A DNA stretch of 64,000 bases from Jaapia argillacea MUCL 33604 (Eukaryota; Basidiomycota; Agaricomycetes; Jaapiales; Jaapiaceae): assembly GCA_000697665.1 (NCBI GenBank), contig KL197720.1:62456-126455 (forward strand). Reading direction: 5' to 3'. The notes under the pieces were generated by a model, which was not told where the DNA came from, made no database searches, and worked only from the letters and a program-made list of their open reading frames with translations. Of the stretch, positions 21,653-32,637 are shown piece by piece. The translations under genes and the position numbers were made by a program. Every line of letters begins with the position of its first letter. The stretch's first letter is position 1.

Positions 21653-23804
21653 ATGTCGACGACGGTCGCCGCTGAGCAACCCCAGGGAGAGTCGTCTGTC
21701 ACGTCGGATGCTCCACTCGAGCCAACAATGAATGCCATCACGGACACCTGTTCCAGGTACGTATGAGCCTGATTATGAGTGTAATATGGTGTTAATCGAT
21801 ACCAGGTTTCGTGTCCTGATCGTTGGACGAGTAAGTTCCCCGCCTTACATTCTGGCAATGTGACATATCTCTCGGATATACAGTCTGGGGTTGGCAAATC
21901 AAGTCTGATCAACTTCGCCTTTGGGACCAAGCAGGCGGTGAGTCTTCGTTCAATATTGTTGTACTTTCTTCGTCATTTGATTTGTAATACTCAACCTACC
22001 ATGCTTCAGGGAGTTTCAGATTTTCATCGAGGGGTCGCGTCGATCGACGAGGAAATCATCTCCCCTGGGAACGACCGTTTCGTGCTGCATGACTCCGAGG
22101 GCTATGAGCCAGGAGAGGCCGAAAACTTCAATAAACTCAAGAATTTTATCGAGAAACGAACGATTGAAACAGATGTGGGGAAACGACTGCATGCAATTTG
22201 GTGGGCGGAATCCGCATTGGCGCCTGAATCGAGTTGATGTACTAATGCTGAAGGTCAGGCTATGCACCCCAACACCCTACGCCGGAGGTCGTGTGTTCGA
22301 GGCGGGAGATGATAAGATATTTGATCTCGATCTGCATTCAGGTGAGCGATTTGGCAGGCCATTCACCGACAATCCAGTCACCTCATCTTGTTGTAGTTCC
22401 TGTGGTCATCGTCTTCACCAAATACGATCGACTTATTACATCGGAGGAAGGGGAGATGATGAGGGGGAACGTGGCGTTGGATGGTGCTACCATCGTCAAG
22501 AAGGCTAAAGAACGAGCGTCGAAGACTTATAAAACTGTGTGTGTGCAACAGCTCAAGGCGACCTTCAAAGGGAAAGGGATTCCCCCATACATTTGTGTTT
22601 CAGGTGAGCTTATTTGCTTCGAGTCGATTCCCTGGTCTAATGGTAGCTGGTTGGTAGTGAAGGACGGCTACGAGTCGACTCTGCAGTCACTCATCAAACT
22701 CACGTTGAAGTCAATGCAATTTGGCGACTCTTCTCCGGCACCAAGCCGTTTCAATGTCCGTGACCTGTTTCAACGTCGACCGACCCCGGAGCAAGGACCC
22801 AGTTCAGACGATTCCATCTCGTTAATTCCAGCTGTGATAGTCGGGGCTGCTGCACAGAGGGTGGACATGCCGTCGAAGATCACAGCCTCAATTGAGTATG
22901 TGACTTGGTCGAAGTCAAGTTTCGAAGCTGACACATTATCGCAGCGTTGGACGGAAAAGTTCGGCTCTCCTCTCTTGAATCACAGTTTCGCTGATCCCAT
23001 CCACTAGAATATTGGAGGGGCTTGGCTTCTGGCGCGCAATTTCTCGGAAAGACGTTGGAGCCGTGTCTCCAGGCACTCCATAGCGATATTGTGGCGGTCT
23101 GGAACTTTTCCGACGTCGGACCTGTGAGCAGCCGTGACGTTGTGCCATGTCAATTTGATTCGGTCTGATGTTTTGTTCTCTAGTACCTTGAAACCATGGC
23201 GTTCAAGGCCAACGTCTCCAAAGTCGTGCAAGACCTTGCTGATCCGGAAATACCCAACCCCAATGATGCACTGTAAGTCGACCAGTCTGCTGCAGACCTT
23301 AGCCATTTAACTCATCAACGTCAGGATGGATGTTACTTCGAAGGTCGCCTCCGTCATGGGCGCGGTGACAACGTTTGCGCACCCAGGTGCGGTGGTTGTT
23401 GCTCCCGTCGTAGTCGGCGTTCTTTTTGCAAAATGGGTTTATGGTGTCTACAAAGTAACGTGCGTCCTAGCCTCTGCATGCCACTCAGCAAAGATGATGA
23501 CACGAGATGCAGGCCTAGCATCGTTCGCTGCCTAATGGGCTATATCGTCGATCTCACTATCGTGATGCAGCGATTGTTTTTGTTGATCAACCCGGCCGAC
23601 AGCGCGCCACTCACACAGGTGATAGTTGATAGCACTTTGGAAGGGTACGATAAGTCACGGGAGAAAATGGAAGTTCACAACCAGATTAGAGAGTTCGTTC
23701 GTGATGCTAGTATCTTTCGCGGAATGGGGAAGGATCGTGTCTTTGAACAGGTCGTGACCTTGATCAATAAGCATAGCCCCCGTCCGCAGGTTTCCTCCTC
23801 GTAG
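21653..23804 (+). CDS. P-loop GTPase (G-domain protein), second lineage
   Basis: A second, distinct GTPase of the expanded agaricomycete G-domain family. The start is the Met at 21,653 before a Ser/Glu-rich lead. Short introns (GTACGT..CAG, GTAAGT..CAG, GTGAGT..CAG) join FRVLIVGR, SGVGKSSLINFAFG (Walker A), GVSDFHRGVASIDEEI, FVLHDSEGYEPGE (G3) and VFTKYD (G4-like). The C-terminal half has GAAAQRVDMPSKI, VGRK, QALHSDIVAVWNF, a membrane-like VVVAPVVVGVLFAKWVY, and RCLMGYIVDLTIVM, ending in a helix at 23,804. These match a family pattern in which a hydrophobic segment follows the GTPase domain. Between about 22,950 and 23,060 the frame could not be carried through with standard introns: it passes VGRK, meets a stop, and resumes in another frame at KTLEPCLQ. 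This may be a missed intron or a lesion. Confidence 0.7.
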
Positions 23805-23924
23805 GAGGCAGCACTTTGTACTGAGTGAATGGACCGCGTCGTCATGTTCTTCACCCGATCTCATAGTGTCTTATACTGTAACGTTACGTCTCTTCACTGG
23901 TCGGCTAGTGTACTCTATTTACTG

Positions 23925-24010
23925 CACAGAGAGCCTCAACGTCGTACAGGATGACGTTTCTTCGTAGCGGCCAGCGGGATGACGGGGGGGATCAAACAAT
24001 AAAAAGCTAG
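23925..24010 (-). pseudogene. 5' stub of a sixth F-box-like gene copy
   Basis: The piece 'gagagcctcaacgtcgtaca' and following bases match the first codons of the F-box-like genes downstream (compare 25,560-25,600 and 29,215-29,265). They run into the shared upstream sequence (agcggccagcggg.., then caaacaataaaaagctagagttagct). The start codon region is deleted or altered, and nothing of the rest of the gene is present. It marks the left edge of the duplicated block. Confidence 0.6.
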
Positions 24011-24377
24011 AGTTAGCTGGGCGAGCAACAGCATTCCGGCAACCGCAGTCTACATAGTTGTAGTACAGAATGTGAAGGGCCCTCGTTCCGGTTTCTGCGC
24101 ATGCAGCCGATAATCGCGAACAGTCTTCAAGATTGTCTCATCTATGTTACTGTCAGGAGTTATCATGAGTTCCGGGAGGGTCATTCGGTCGGTTTACCGC
24201 CTTGATGATACGCAAGGAATCGACAAGGCGGCAGGCGACAAGATTACCTGGAGGTATGGATACATCTACAATTTCAGTCACAACAAAAACCAGTGAGTAA
24301 TACACATGCAAGAGAGCAAATACAACGGAAGCTAATGTCTACATACAAAGGAAATTCAAGTCAGCGTCACGGTAATA

Positions 24378-25598
24378 TCAGTCCTTCTCTAGGTTGGAGC
24401 AAACCATGACTCCTTTCCCATCGCGCTTGAAGCAAATGACTCCGATCCATAACTCACTGACACCCGGACAAACCGCCTGCACACCTCTGGCGACCCGTTC
24501 AGCAGCCTCCTGACCTTCCCTCTTTACCCGTTTAAGCAAACTAGGGGTGTGTGGCATGCACCATGGAGGGTTGAAACCGATGCCGAGAGTGGAGGAGTTG
24601 GGAAGGATTAGTCTGTGGAGATGAGCAAAATGAGCAAATTCTGGTAAAAATTTCTGATGGGGTTGGGGGTTAGTCTTTTGGATGAAGAGATGATAAGATA
24701 TGGGAGGAGGATCTCACCATGATGCCTTGCTGATTTGATTGATCTTCCGATAGATCACCGCTGAACTTTAGTTCCTTGAGCAGGGGGAGAGACTTCAAGA
24801 TATCTGCGAACGATTGCGGAGATTAGACTCTGTGGGACTATGGATACATTGGCTTACCTTGAAGTGTGTTCGAGCTGATCGCCTCTGCTGTGCTGAGAGT
24901 TCGAAGTCGCCGACGAGATGTACCGAGCGGCTCGGTTATTGCGACGAATTTGACGACTTTGTCTTTATATAATGAAGTCTCCTCTAATTCGAGGATGTTA
25001 GGACAGTGGTTGATGAGGAAGGCACAGTTGCGTGATATGGCGAGGTTTTCGATTGTAAGCCAGGGTCCGCAGGTTCTGAGGAGATGGGCGAATGCAGAAC
25101 GAAACTTGGGAACGAAGGGATCTTGAATTAGGAATGTGAGGGTATGTAGTTGAGGGAGAGAGGCGAGGAATGTTGGGAGGAGCTTGTATGTCGTTGGAGA
25201 GGGACAGTTTTTTTTCACGTCTAAAACGTAACCATACAGCTGGAAGGTTCTGGATCGGAAGGAAGATTGTGTGAGGGGTGGGATCCTTTCGAGTTGGGAG
25301 AACAACTGTTAACGTACTTGATGGCACGACATAAAGGAGGATTCTTGACCATAAGTTTCATCCCTTCGTCAAAGGCCTTCCAAGACGGACTGTTTGGCCG
25401 CGTGTTGTTGAAAGTCACCTTTTTGAAGAGCCATGGATAGCATGCCTCTCTCGTTCGGGAGTCAACCAAGGAGAGGGCTAACAAGGACTTTCGAGCTTCG
25501 TTGGGAGCTCGACTTGACGCAGAGTTGTTTGGGAGGGTGGCTGTCTCTTGACAAAAAGCCTCAAGGACATCGTACGGGATGTCGTTCCATCGGTTCAT
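24378..25598 (-). CDS. F-box-like/LRR-type protein, copy A
   Basis: Likely a substrate-receptor type protein with a degenerate F-box and a leucine-rich helical tail; the target is unknown. Exon 1 starts MNRWNDIPYDVLEAFC and contains ALSLVDSRTREACYPWLFKKVTF, the F-box-like helix set of basidiomycetes, up to PLCRAIK. A short intron follows (GTACGT..ATCCAG). Exon 2 has LLPTFLASLPQLHTLTF, CAFLINHCPNILELEE and RRRLRTLST. Exon 3 has LPLLKELKFSGDL. Exon 4 has ILPNSSTLGIGFNPPWC, VARGVQAVCPGVSELWIG and ends VMVCSNLEKD. All exons are open and joined by plausible GT..AG introns. The start is the Met conserved in all copies. It is the leftmost full copy and differs most in exon 2. Confidence 0.75.
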
Positions 25599-26033
25599 TT
25601 CGTTACTTCGTAGCGACAGCGGGAAGATGAGGGTGACCAGACAATCAAAAGCTATAGTTAGCTAGGTGAGTTACAGCATTCCGGCAACCGCGGTACTACT
25701 CGTAGTAGCACAGAAAGCGAGAGCCGCCTTCGCCGTTGCTCGTTTATCCGTTTCTGCACATGCAGCCAACAATCGTGAACAATCTTCAGGATTGTCTCAC
25801 ATATTGTCAGGAACTATCACGAGTGGGAGGGTTATTCAGTCACTTTGGTGATGCGCAACGAAATGACAAGACGGCAGGCGACGGCTCGAGAATCACATGA
25901 AAGTGTGGATGCGCATGATTTCAGTCAACGACAACATCAGCAGTGAGCAATATGCACATGCATGCGAGAGAACAATACAACAGCGGCCGAGGATCCAACG
26001 CATACAAAAGCAATTCAAGTCACAATCACCGTA

Positions 26034-27289
26034 TTATCGATCCCTCTCTTGGTTAGAGCAAACCATGACTCCCTTCTCATCACGCTTGAAGCAAATATTT
26101 CCGACCCATAGCTCACTGACGCCCGGACAAACCTCCTGCACACCTCTACCAACCCGTTCAGCAGCCTCCCGACCTTCCCTCTTTACCTGGTTGACCAAAT
26201 CAGGGTTGTTCAAGTATGTATTACCGCACCATGGAGGGATGAACCCAATACCGAGAGATGAGGCTTTGGGAAGTACCAGCTTGTTGAGGTGAGGGAAACG
26301 TGCAAACGCTGGCAATAGTTCCTAAGGTGTTGTATTGGTTGATTTGATGAGCGGATAAGGACGGGAGGAGTGTCCCACCATGATGCCTTGCCCAGGTGTT
26401 TGACCTTCGGATTGGCCGCGCCGCCCACGCGATATAGGTCTGCTCAACCTCAATTCCTCGAGCAGAGGGACGGACGTCAATATATCTGTGCCCAACAACG
26501 GAGGTTACACCCTGTGGGGATATGGCCACATCGGGTACTTACCTTGTAGCATGTCTGAACTAATCAACTCCGGAGTACTGAAAGTTCGAAGTCGCTGGCA
26601 AGATGTACCGATCGGCTTGGTCAGGGTGATAAATTTGACCTCTTCATCTCGAGATAAGGGTCTATCCTCGAATTCAAGGAGATTGGGACAGTGGTTGATA
26701 AGGAAGGCACAGCGGCGTGAGATGGTGAGTTTCTCGATGGTGAGTAAGGGTCCGTGAATGTTGACGACGTCGTCAAATGCGGAGCGGAAGCCGGGGACGA
26801 AGGGGCCTTGGATGCGGAACGTAAGGGTCCGTAGTTGAGGGAAAAAGACGAGAAATATTGGGAGGAGTACATATGTCGTTGCAGAAGGGCGATCGTTTTT
26901 AATATCGCTGACCCAAGCGTCAAGCTCGAACACTCTGAATCAGATGGAAGAATGGGTATGGGGTGGGATACCTTCGAGATGGGGAGAACGGCGCACCTGA
27001 CTGCGCGACACAAAGCAGGGTTCTTGACCATATGTTTCATCCGTTCGTCAAACGCCTCCCAAGGTGGGCTGTTCGACCCCGAGGTCTTATCGAAAGTCAC
27101 TTTGTGAAAGAGCCATGGATAGCAGGCCTCCCTAGTTCGGGAGTCAACCAAGGAGAGGGCAAGCAAGGACTTTCGAGAGTCATTGGTAGATGGACTCGAC
27201 CTATCATTGAAACCCGAGCTCGTGAGGGTGGCTGTCTCTTTACAGAGGGCCTCAAGAACATCGTATGGAAGGTCGTTCCATCGGTTCAT
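26034..27289 (-). CDS. F-box-like/LRR-type protein, copy B
   Basis: Same architecture as its neighbours. Exon 1 (from the Met at 27,289) holds MNRWNDLPYDVLEALC, a longer Ser/Asn-rich loop (GFNDRSSPSTNDS) and ACYPWLFHKVTF up to LCRAVR. Exon 2 holds FELDAWVSDI, CAFLINHCPNLLEFED and TFSTPELISSDML. Exon 3 holds LPLLEELRLSRPIS. Exon 4 holds MPAFARFPHLNKLVLP, VARGVQ-type helix GVQEVCPGVSELWVG, and an altered end SNQERDR. An upstream in-frame Met exists (27,391), but conservation among copies favours 27,289. A GC-rich loop (RPIRRSNTW) in exon 3 is shared with copy E, so B and E are closest there. Confidence 0.75.
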
Positions 27290-27993
27290 TCCGGAGTTGC
27301 TGAGATGATCTAGGGGGTCAATCAGTGAATCTTCAAGTCCTATGGTGGCCGTCAGGATTGAAACCAACTCTGACGAGGTCAGGTACGGCATTAGGGCAGT
27401 ACAGTTCTAAAAACGAACGGCGCCTTCGCCGTTTCTCGTTCTGTTTCTGCACATGTTGAACACTGGAAGACCTGGGAAACCAGCAGATGCAACGCCACTC
27501 AGTAACAATGGGAAGTCGAGCCTAGTCATTGTCCGTCCACGGCGCACACGATGTGGAGAAGCCAAGCAGGTCAAACTTGGAAAGAAATAGGACGTGACCG
27601 GCGTGAATGGAATTATGATATCACTGAGTATTTGTGTCGGGGAAATCCAAATTGCCCTTATAAGGCCAGACATGGACATAACGAGGCCTCATCAGTCCAT
27701 CAGGATTTCGGATGGCTGGTCAGGTTCAAAACTAACCTAAAGGCAAGCTGTGATAAAAGAAAAAGACACTTCCATCTCACTTACCCATTACTTATCATCT
27801 GCACTGAACGCTCGACAATACAATCTTGACTAGGCGGCAGGCGAAGGCGAAGGGATTATATGAAAATATGGCTAAATCCTTAATTTCAGCCAATAACACT
27901 GAAACGCAAGCAAGTGGTACACATGTGAGGGACCCGATACAACAGAAGCTGAAGAACGCATACAAAGCAAATCAGGTCACGACCACCATACTA

Positions 27994-29261
27994 TCAGTCC
28001 TTCTCGAGGTTGGAGCAAACCATGACTCCTTTCTCATCACGCTTGAAGCAAACCTGTCCGACCCATAACTCAGTGACACCCGGACAAACCTCCTGCACAC
28101 CTCTACCAACCCGTTCAGCAGCCGCCCGAGCTTCCCTCTTTATATGGTTGACCAAAGCAGGGCTATTCGAGAATGCAGTAGCGAACAATGGAGGGTTGAA
28201 ACCGACGCCGAGAGAGGAGCTGTGGGGAAGTACCAGCTTGTGGAGATGAGCGAAATGAGCGAATTCTGGTAAGAATTCCTGAGGGGGGTTGGGGGGTTAG
28301 TCTTTTGGATGAAGGGATAATAAATTATGAAGGAGGGTCTCACCAGGATGCCTTGCCGATTTGATTGATCTTCGGGGTCGGCTCTCGGTACGCGCCTCGT
28401 GCGAGACAATAGAGACAATAGATTCCCGCTCAGCTTTAATTCCTCGAGCAGAGGGAGGGACTTGAAGATATCTGTGACCAATCGCGGAGATTAGACTCTG
28501 TGGGACTATGGATACGTTGGCTTGCCTTGAAGTGTCTTCGAGCTGAACGCCTCTGCTGTGCTGAGAGTTCGAAGTCGTTGACAAGATGTACCCAGCGCCT
28601 CGGTCAGTGTAACCAGTTCGACGGCTTCGTCTCCGTGTAATGAACTCTCTTCGAATTCGAGGATGTTAGGACAGTGGTTGATGAGGAAGGCACAGCTGCG
28701 TGAGATGGTGAGGCGCTCGATTGTGAGCAAGAGTCCGTGGGTTTTGACAAGATCGGCGAATGCGGAACGAAACTTGGGAACCAAGGGATCTTGGATTCGG
28801 AATGTGAGGGTATGTAGTTGGGGGAGAGAGGCGAGGAATGCTGGGAGGAGTGTGCATGTCGTAGGAGAAGGACAATTGTTTTTCACGTCTTTAACCCAAA
28901 CATCCAGCTCGAAGGTTCTGAATCAAAAGGAATGAGGGCGGGATCACTTTCGAGATTGGAGAACAACATACTTGACTGCACGACATAGAGTAGGGTTCTT
29001 GATTATATATTTCATCCTTTCTTCAAACGCCTCCCAAGATGGACTGCCAGTGTTCGGCAACTTCTTGTTGAAAGTCACCTTTTTGAAGAGCCATGGATAG
29101 CATGCCTCCCTCGTCCGGGAGTCAACCAGAGAGAGGGCAAACAAGGACTTTCGAGCGTCGTCGGGAGCTGGACTTGATGCATCGGAACATGAGCTCGGGA
29201 GGGCTGTCGCTTTACAGAGAGCCTCAAGAACATCGTACGGGATGTCGTTCCATCGGTTCAT
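27994..29261 (-). CDS. F-box-like/LRR-type protein, copy C
   Basis: Exon 1 begins at the conserved Met (29,261) with MNRWNDIPYDVLEALC and continues to TLCRAVK. Exon 2 has FELDVWVKDVKNNCPS, LASLPQLHTLTFRIQDP, CAFLINHCPNILEFEE and ALGTSCQRLRTLSTAEAF. Exon 3 has LPLLEELKLSGN with a longer insert (LLSLSRTRRVPRADPE in one reading). Exon 4 has the GVQEVCPGVTELWVG helix and ends SNLEKD at 27,994. The Pro-Trp motif GFNPPW of other copies is changed here (LKPPLFATAFS region), so the loop before the last helices has diverged. All exons are open. Function is inferred only from the F-box-like N-terminus. Confidence 0.72.
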
Positions 29262-29674
29262 TTCGTAGCTGCCAGCGAGACGATGGGGGTGATCAAACAA
29301 TCAAAATCTATAGCTAGCGAGCTAGGTGAGGTGTAGCGTTATAATTAGGGCAGCCGCTGCATGTACAGTCCCAAAAGCGAAAGGCTCCTTCGCCGTTCCT
29401 CGTTTCCGTTTCCAGTGCACATACGACCCACAATCGTGAATAGTGTTCAAGATTGTCTCACCTACGTTACTGGCAGGAATTGTCATGAGTTCCGCGAGGG
29501 TTATTGGTGGTTCGCAAGGAATCGACAAGGCGGTAGGACGGGATCATCCGCAAGTCCAGTATGGACCATTTCAGTCAACAATATAAACAGTGGGTACTTA
29601 ATACACATGCGAGGGAGCAAAGCAACAGAAGCTGGAGTTCGCATACAAAGCAATTCAAGTCACAATCACCGTAC

Positions 29675-30520
29675 TCAGTCCCTCTCTAGGTTGGAGCAAA
29701 CCATAAGGCCTTTCTCATCGCGCTTGAAGCAAACGTATCCGACCCATAACTCACTGACACCCCGACAAACCTCCTGCACACCTCTAGCAACCCGTTCAGC
29801 AGCCTCCCGACCTTCCCTTTTCACCTGCTCAACCAAACCAGCGTTGTTCATGTATGCATTACCACACCGCGGAGGGTTGAAACCGATTCCAAGAGAAGAT
29901 GAATCGGGAAGCACTAGCTTGCGGAGGTTAGGAAAACGGGCGAAGGCAGGAAGGAACTTCTGAGGGGTTGGGTTAATCTCCCAGTTGAATTGATAAAGGG
30001 GGAGGAAAGGTCACCATGATGCCTAGCCCATTTTCTTGATCTTCGGGGTTGCGGCGCGGCCCACGAAACTGAGACGATAGACGGCCGCTCAACTTTAATT
30101 CCTCAAGCAAGGGGACGGACTTCAAGATATCTGTGACCAACGACGGAGATTAAGCTGTGTGACTATGCACACATCGGTAGGCACTGACCTTGAAGCGTGT
30201 TTGAACTAATCGCCTCCGCCGTGATGAGAGTTCGAAGTCGTGGACAAGATGCACTGAGGGGCTCGGTCAGGGCAGCGAATTTGACGGGTTCGTCTTGATA
30301 TAACGAAGTCTCTTTGAATTCGAGGATATTAGGACAGTGATTGATGAGGAATGCACAACTGCGTGAGATGGAGAGTTTCTCGATTGTGAGCAAGGGTCCA
30401 CGACTCTTGACGATATCGTCGAATGCGGAGCGGAATCCGGGAACGTAAGGGTCTTGGATTTTGAAGGTGAGAGTACGGAGTTGAGGGAGAGATGCGAGAA
30501 ATGTTGGGAGGAGTGAGGTA
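29675..30520 (-). pseudogene. F-box-like gene, half copy D lacking its 5' part
   Basis: Only the second half is present. Exon 2 starts inside LPTFLASLPQLRTL near 30,515, then come CAFLINHCPNILEFKE, PRLRTLITAEAISSNTL, exon 3 VPLLEELKLSG, and exon 4 with GIGFNPPRCGNAYMNN ending SNLERD at 29,675. At about 30,515-30,540 the coding similarity stops abruptly and spacer sequence typical of the cluster takes over (gtacagctctaaaaacgaaa). Exon 1 with the F-box-like part is therefore missing. The remaining exons have not yet accumulated stops, suggesting the truncation is recent. Confidence 0.75.
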
Positions 30521-30903
30521 GGTACAGCAGTGGCATTACGACAGCCTGGGTACAGCTCTAAAAACGAAAGACTTCGCCGTTCTTCGTTTCCGTTTCTTCA
30601 CATGCAGCCAATCGCAACAATTGTGAACATTACTGCTGCGCTCGCAACTGTCTCATCTATGTCACTCTTGTGCTCTCAGGGATTTTATCACGACGGTTAT
30701 TCGGTCGGCCCGGGTTTACCACCAAGTAGGTGATTCGCAAGGAATCGACAAAGCCGCAGGCGATGGATCATCTGAAAGTATGGATACATAAGTGATTTCA
30801 GTCAACAACGAAAAGCAGTGAGTAGTATGTACATGCGAGGGAACAAATACAGTACCGGCCGACGAACACACACAAAGCAATCCAAGTAACAATCACCATA
30901 TTT

Positions 30904-32167
30904 TCAGTCCTTCTCCAGGTTGGAGCAAACCATAACTCCCTTCTCATCACGCACAAAGCAGATATGTCCGACCCATAACTCACAGACACCCGGACAAACC
31001 TCCTGCACACCTCTAGCAACCCGTTCAGCAGCCTCCCGACCTTCCCTCTTTACCTGTTCGACCAAACCAGGGTTGTTCATATATGCATTACCGCACCATG
31101 GAGGGTTGAAACCGATGCCAAGAGATGAGGCTTTGGGAAGTACTAGTTTGTGGAGGTGAGGGAAACGGGCGAAGGCTGGCAAGAATTCCTAAGGGGTTAG
31201 GTGTGAATCGTTGTAATGAAGGGATAAGGTAAGGGAGGAGTGTTTTACCATGATGCCTTGCCCAACTGGTTGACCTACGGATTGGCCGCGCCGCCTACGC
31301 CACCAAGACGATATATGGCTGCTCAACCTCAATTCCTCGAGCAGAGGGACGGACGTCAGGATATCTGTGACCAACAACGGGGATTAGACCCCATGGGACT
31401 ATGGATATGTTGGTAGGTACCAACCTTCCAGCATGTTTGAACTAATCACCTCTGCTGTGCTGAGAGTTCGAAGTCGCTGGCAAGATGTACCGAGCGCCTC
31501 GGTCAGTGTAACCAGTTCGACGGCTTCGTCTCCGTGTAATGAACTCTCCTCGAATTCGAGGGTGTTAGGACAGTGGTTGATGAGGAAGGCACAGCCGCGT
31601 GAGATGGTGAGTTTCTCGACTGTGACCAAGGGTCCGTGAGTTTTGACGAGATCGGCGAATGTGGAGCGGAAGTTGGGAACGAAGGGATCTTGGATTCGGA
31701 ATGTGAGGGTGTGTAGTTGAGGGAGAGAGGCGAGGAACGTTGGGAGGAGTGTGTATGTCGTTGGAGAAGGGCGATCGTTTGCCTGGTCGTTGACCCAAGC
31801 GTCAAGCTCGAAGGTTCTGAATCACGTGGAAGATTGGGTAAGGGGTGGGATGCTTTCGAGGTGGGACAACAACTTACTTGACTACACGACATAAAGAAGG
31901 GTTCTTGATCATCTCTTTCATCTTTTCGTCAAACGCTCTCCAAGATGGACTGTTCGACCACGTCTTGTTAAAAGTCACCTTTTTGAAGAGCCATGGATAG
32001 CAAGCCTCCCTCGTTCTGGAGTCAACCATGGAGAGGGAAAACAAAGATTTTCGAGCGTCATTGGGAGCTGGACTCGGCACATCATTGGAACATGAGCTGG
32101 GGAGGGTGGCTGTCTCTTTACAGAGAGCCTCGAGAACATCGTACGGGATGTCGTTCCACCGATTCAT
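30904..32167 (-). CDS. F-box-like/LRR-type protein, copy E
   Basis: The rightmost full copy. The Met at 32,167 opens MNRWNDIPYDVLEALC, followed by SLVDSRTREACYPWLF-type helix (here SLSMVDSRTREACYPWLF) and SLCRVVK. Exon 2 has FELDAWVNDQANDRPS, CAFLINHCPNTLEFEE and the same SCQRLRTLSTAE block as copy C. Exon 3 has VPLLEELRLSS. Exon 4 has MPAFARFPHLHKLVLP, GIGFNPPWCGNAYMNN, GVQEVCPGVCELWVG and ends SNLEKD at 30,904. Exon 2 is nearly identical to copy C while exon 4 is closest to copies B and D, a mosaic pattern that fits gene conversion between copies. Confidence 0.75.
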
Positions 32168-32637
32168 TTTGTAGCACTCGGCTGAGATGAAGTGGGTGAT
32201 CAAACACCGGGATTAGAACAGACGGTGGTCTTGAGGTGGGGATTCGGTGGGAAGACCACTGTTTGAGTTTCGCTTTCCAGTGGCCAGGCCGTCCGCGACT
32301 ATAGTAGGTCACCGATGCCAGCCATCATATGCATACAATCGCCGCCTTGATGCATCGTGGGTGGACAATGGAACAGATCTCCAGGACACTAGATTCCTAG
32401 AGTAAGGATAGGACTACTTTCAAGTTCGAGTTGCTGTTGTAAGTTGAGGATTGAGGAGAGGAAGATCGCGGTTTGAATGACGTCAACGATGATGCGATCT
32501 CATTTCAACTCGAAGTCCCTTACATACCGCTCATTACCGTCGCCCAGACGTGAATGCGCTTGTCGTCTACACTTCGAACAGTCTGCGCTGTATTCCGCTA
32601 CCCCCCGACTAAGCGATTGAACTATTGGACGAGAAAA
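32168..32637. other. Divergent promoter region
   Basis: Separates copy E (minus) from the AIF-type gene (plus). Only short open frames. It lacks the spacer words of the F-box cluster, so the duplicated block ends here. Confidence 0.45.

Larger units (their letters stand above)
23925..32167 (-). repeat. Tandem cluster of F-box-like genes with shared spacers
   Basis: The repeating unit is a gene of about 1.25 kb plus 0.4-0.7 kb of spacer. The spacers share words such as 'cattccggcaaccgc', 'caagattgtctca', 'gcaaggaatcgacaa' and 'catacaaagcaattcaagtc', near 24,040-24,370, 25,675-26,030, 27,430-27,990, 29,400-29,670 and 30,600-30,900. Units therefore duplicated with their flanks. Order from left: stub, copy A, copy B, copy C, half copy D, copy E. 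Confidence 0.9.
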
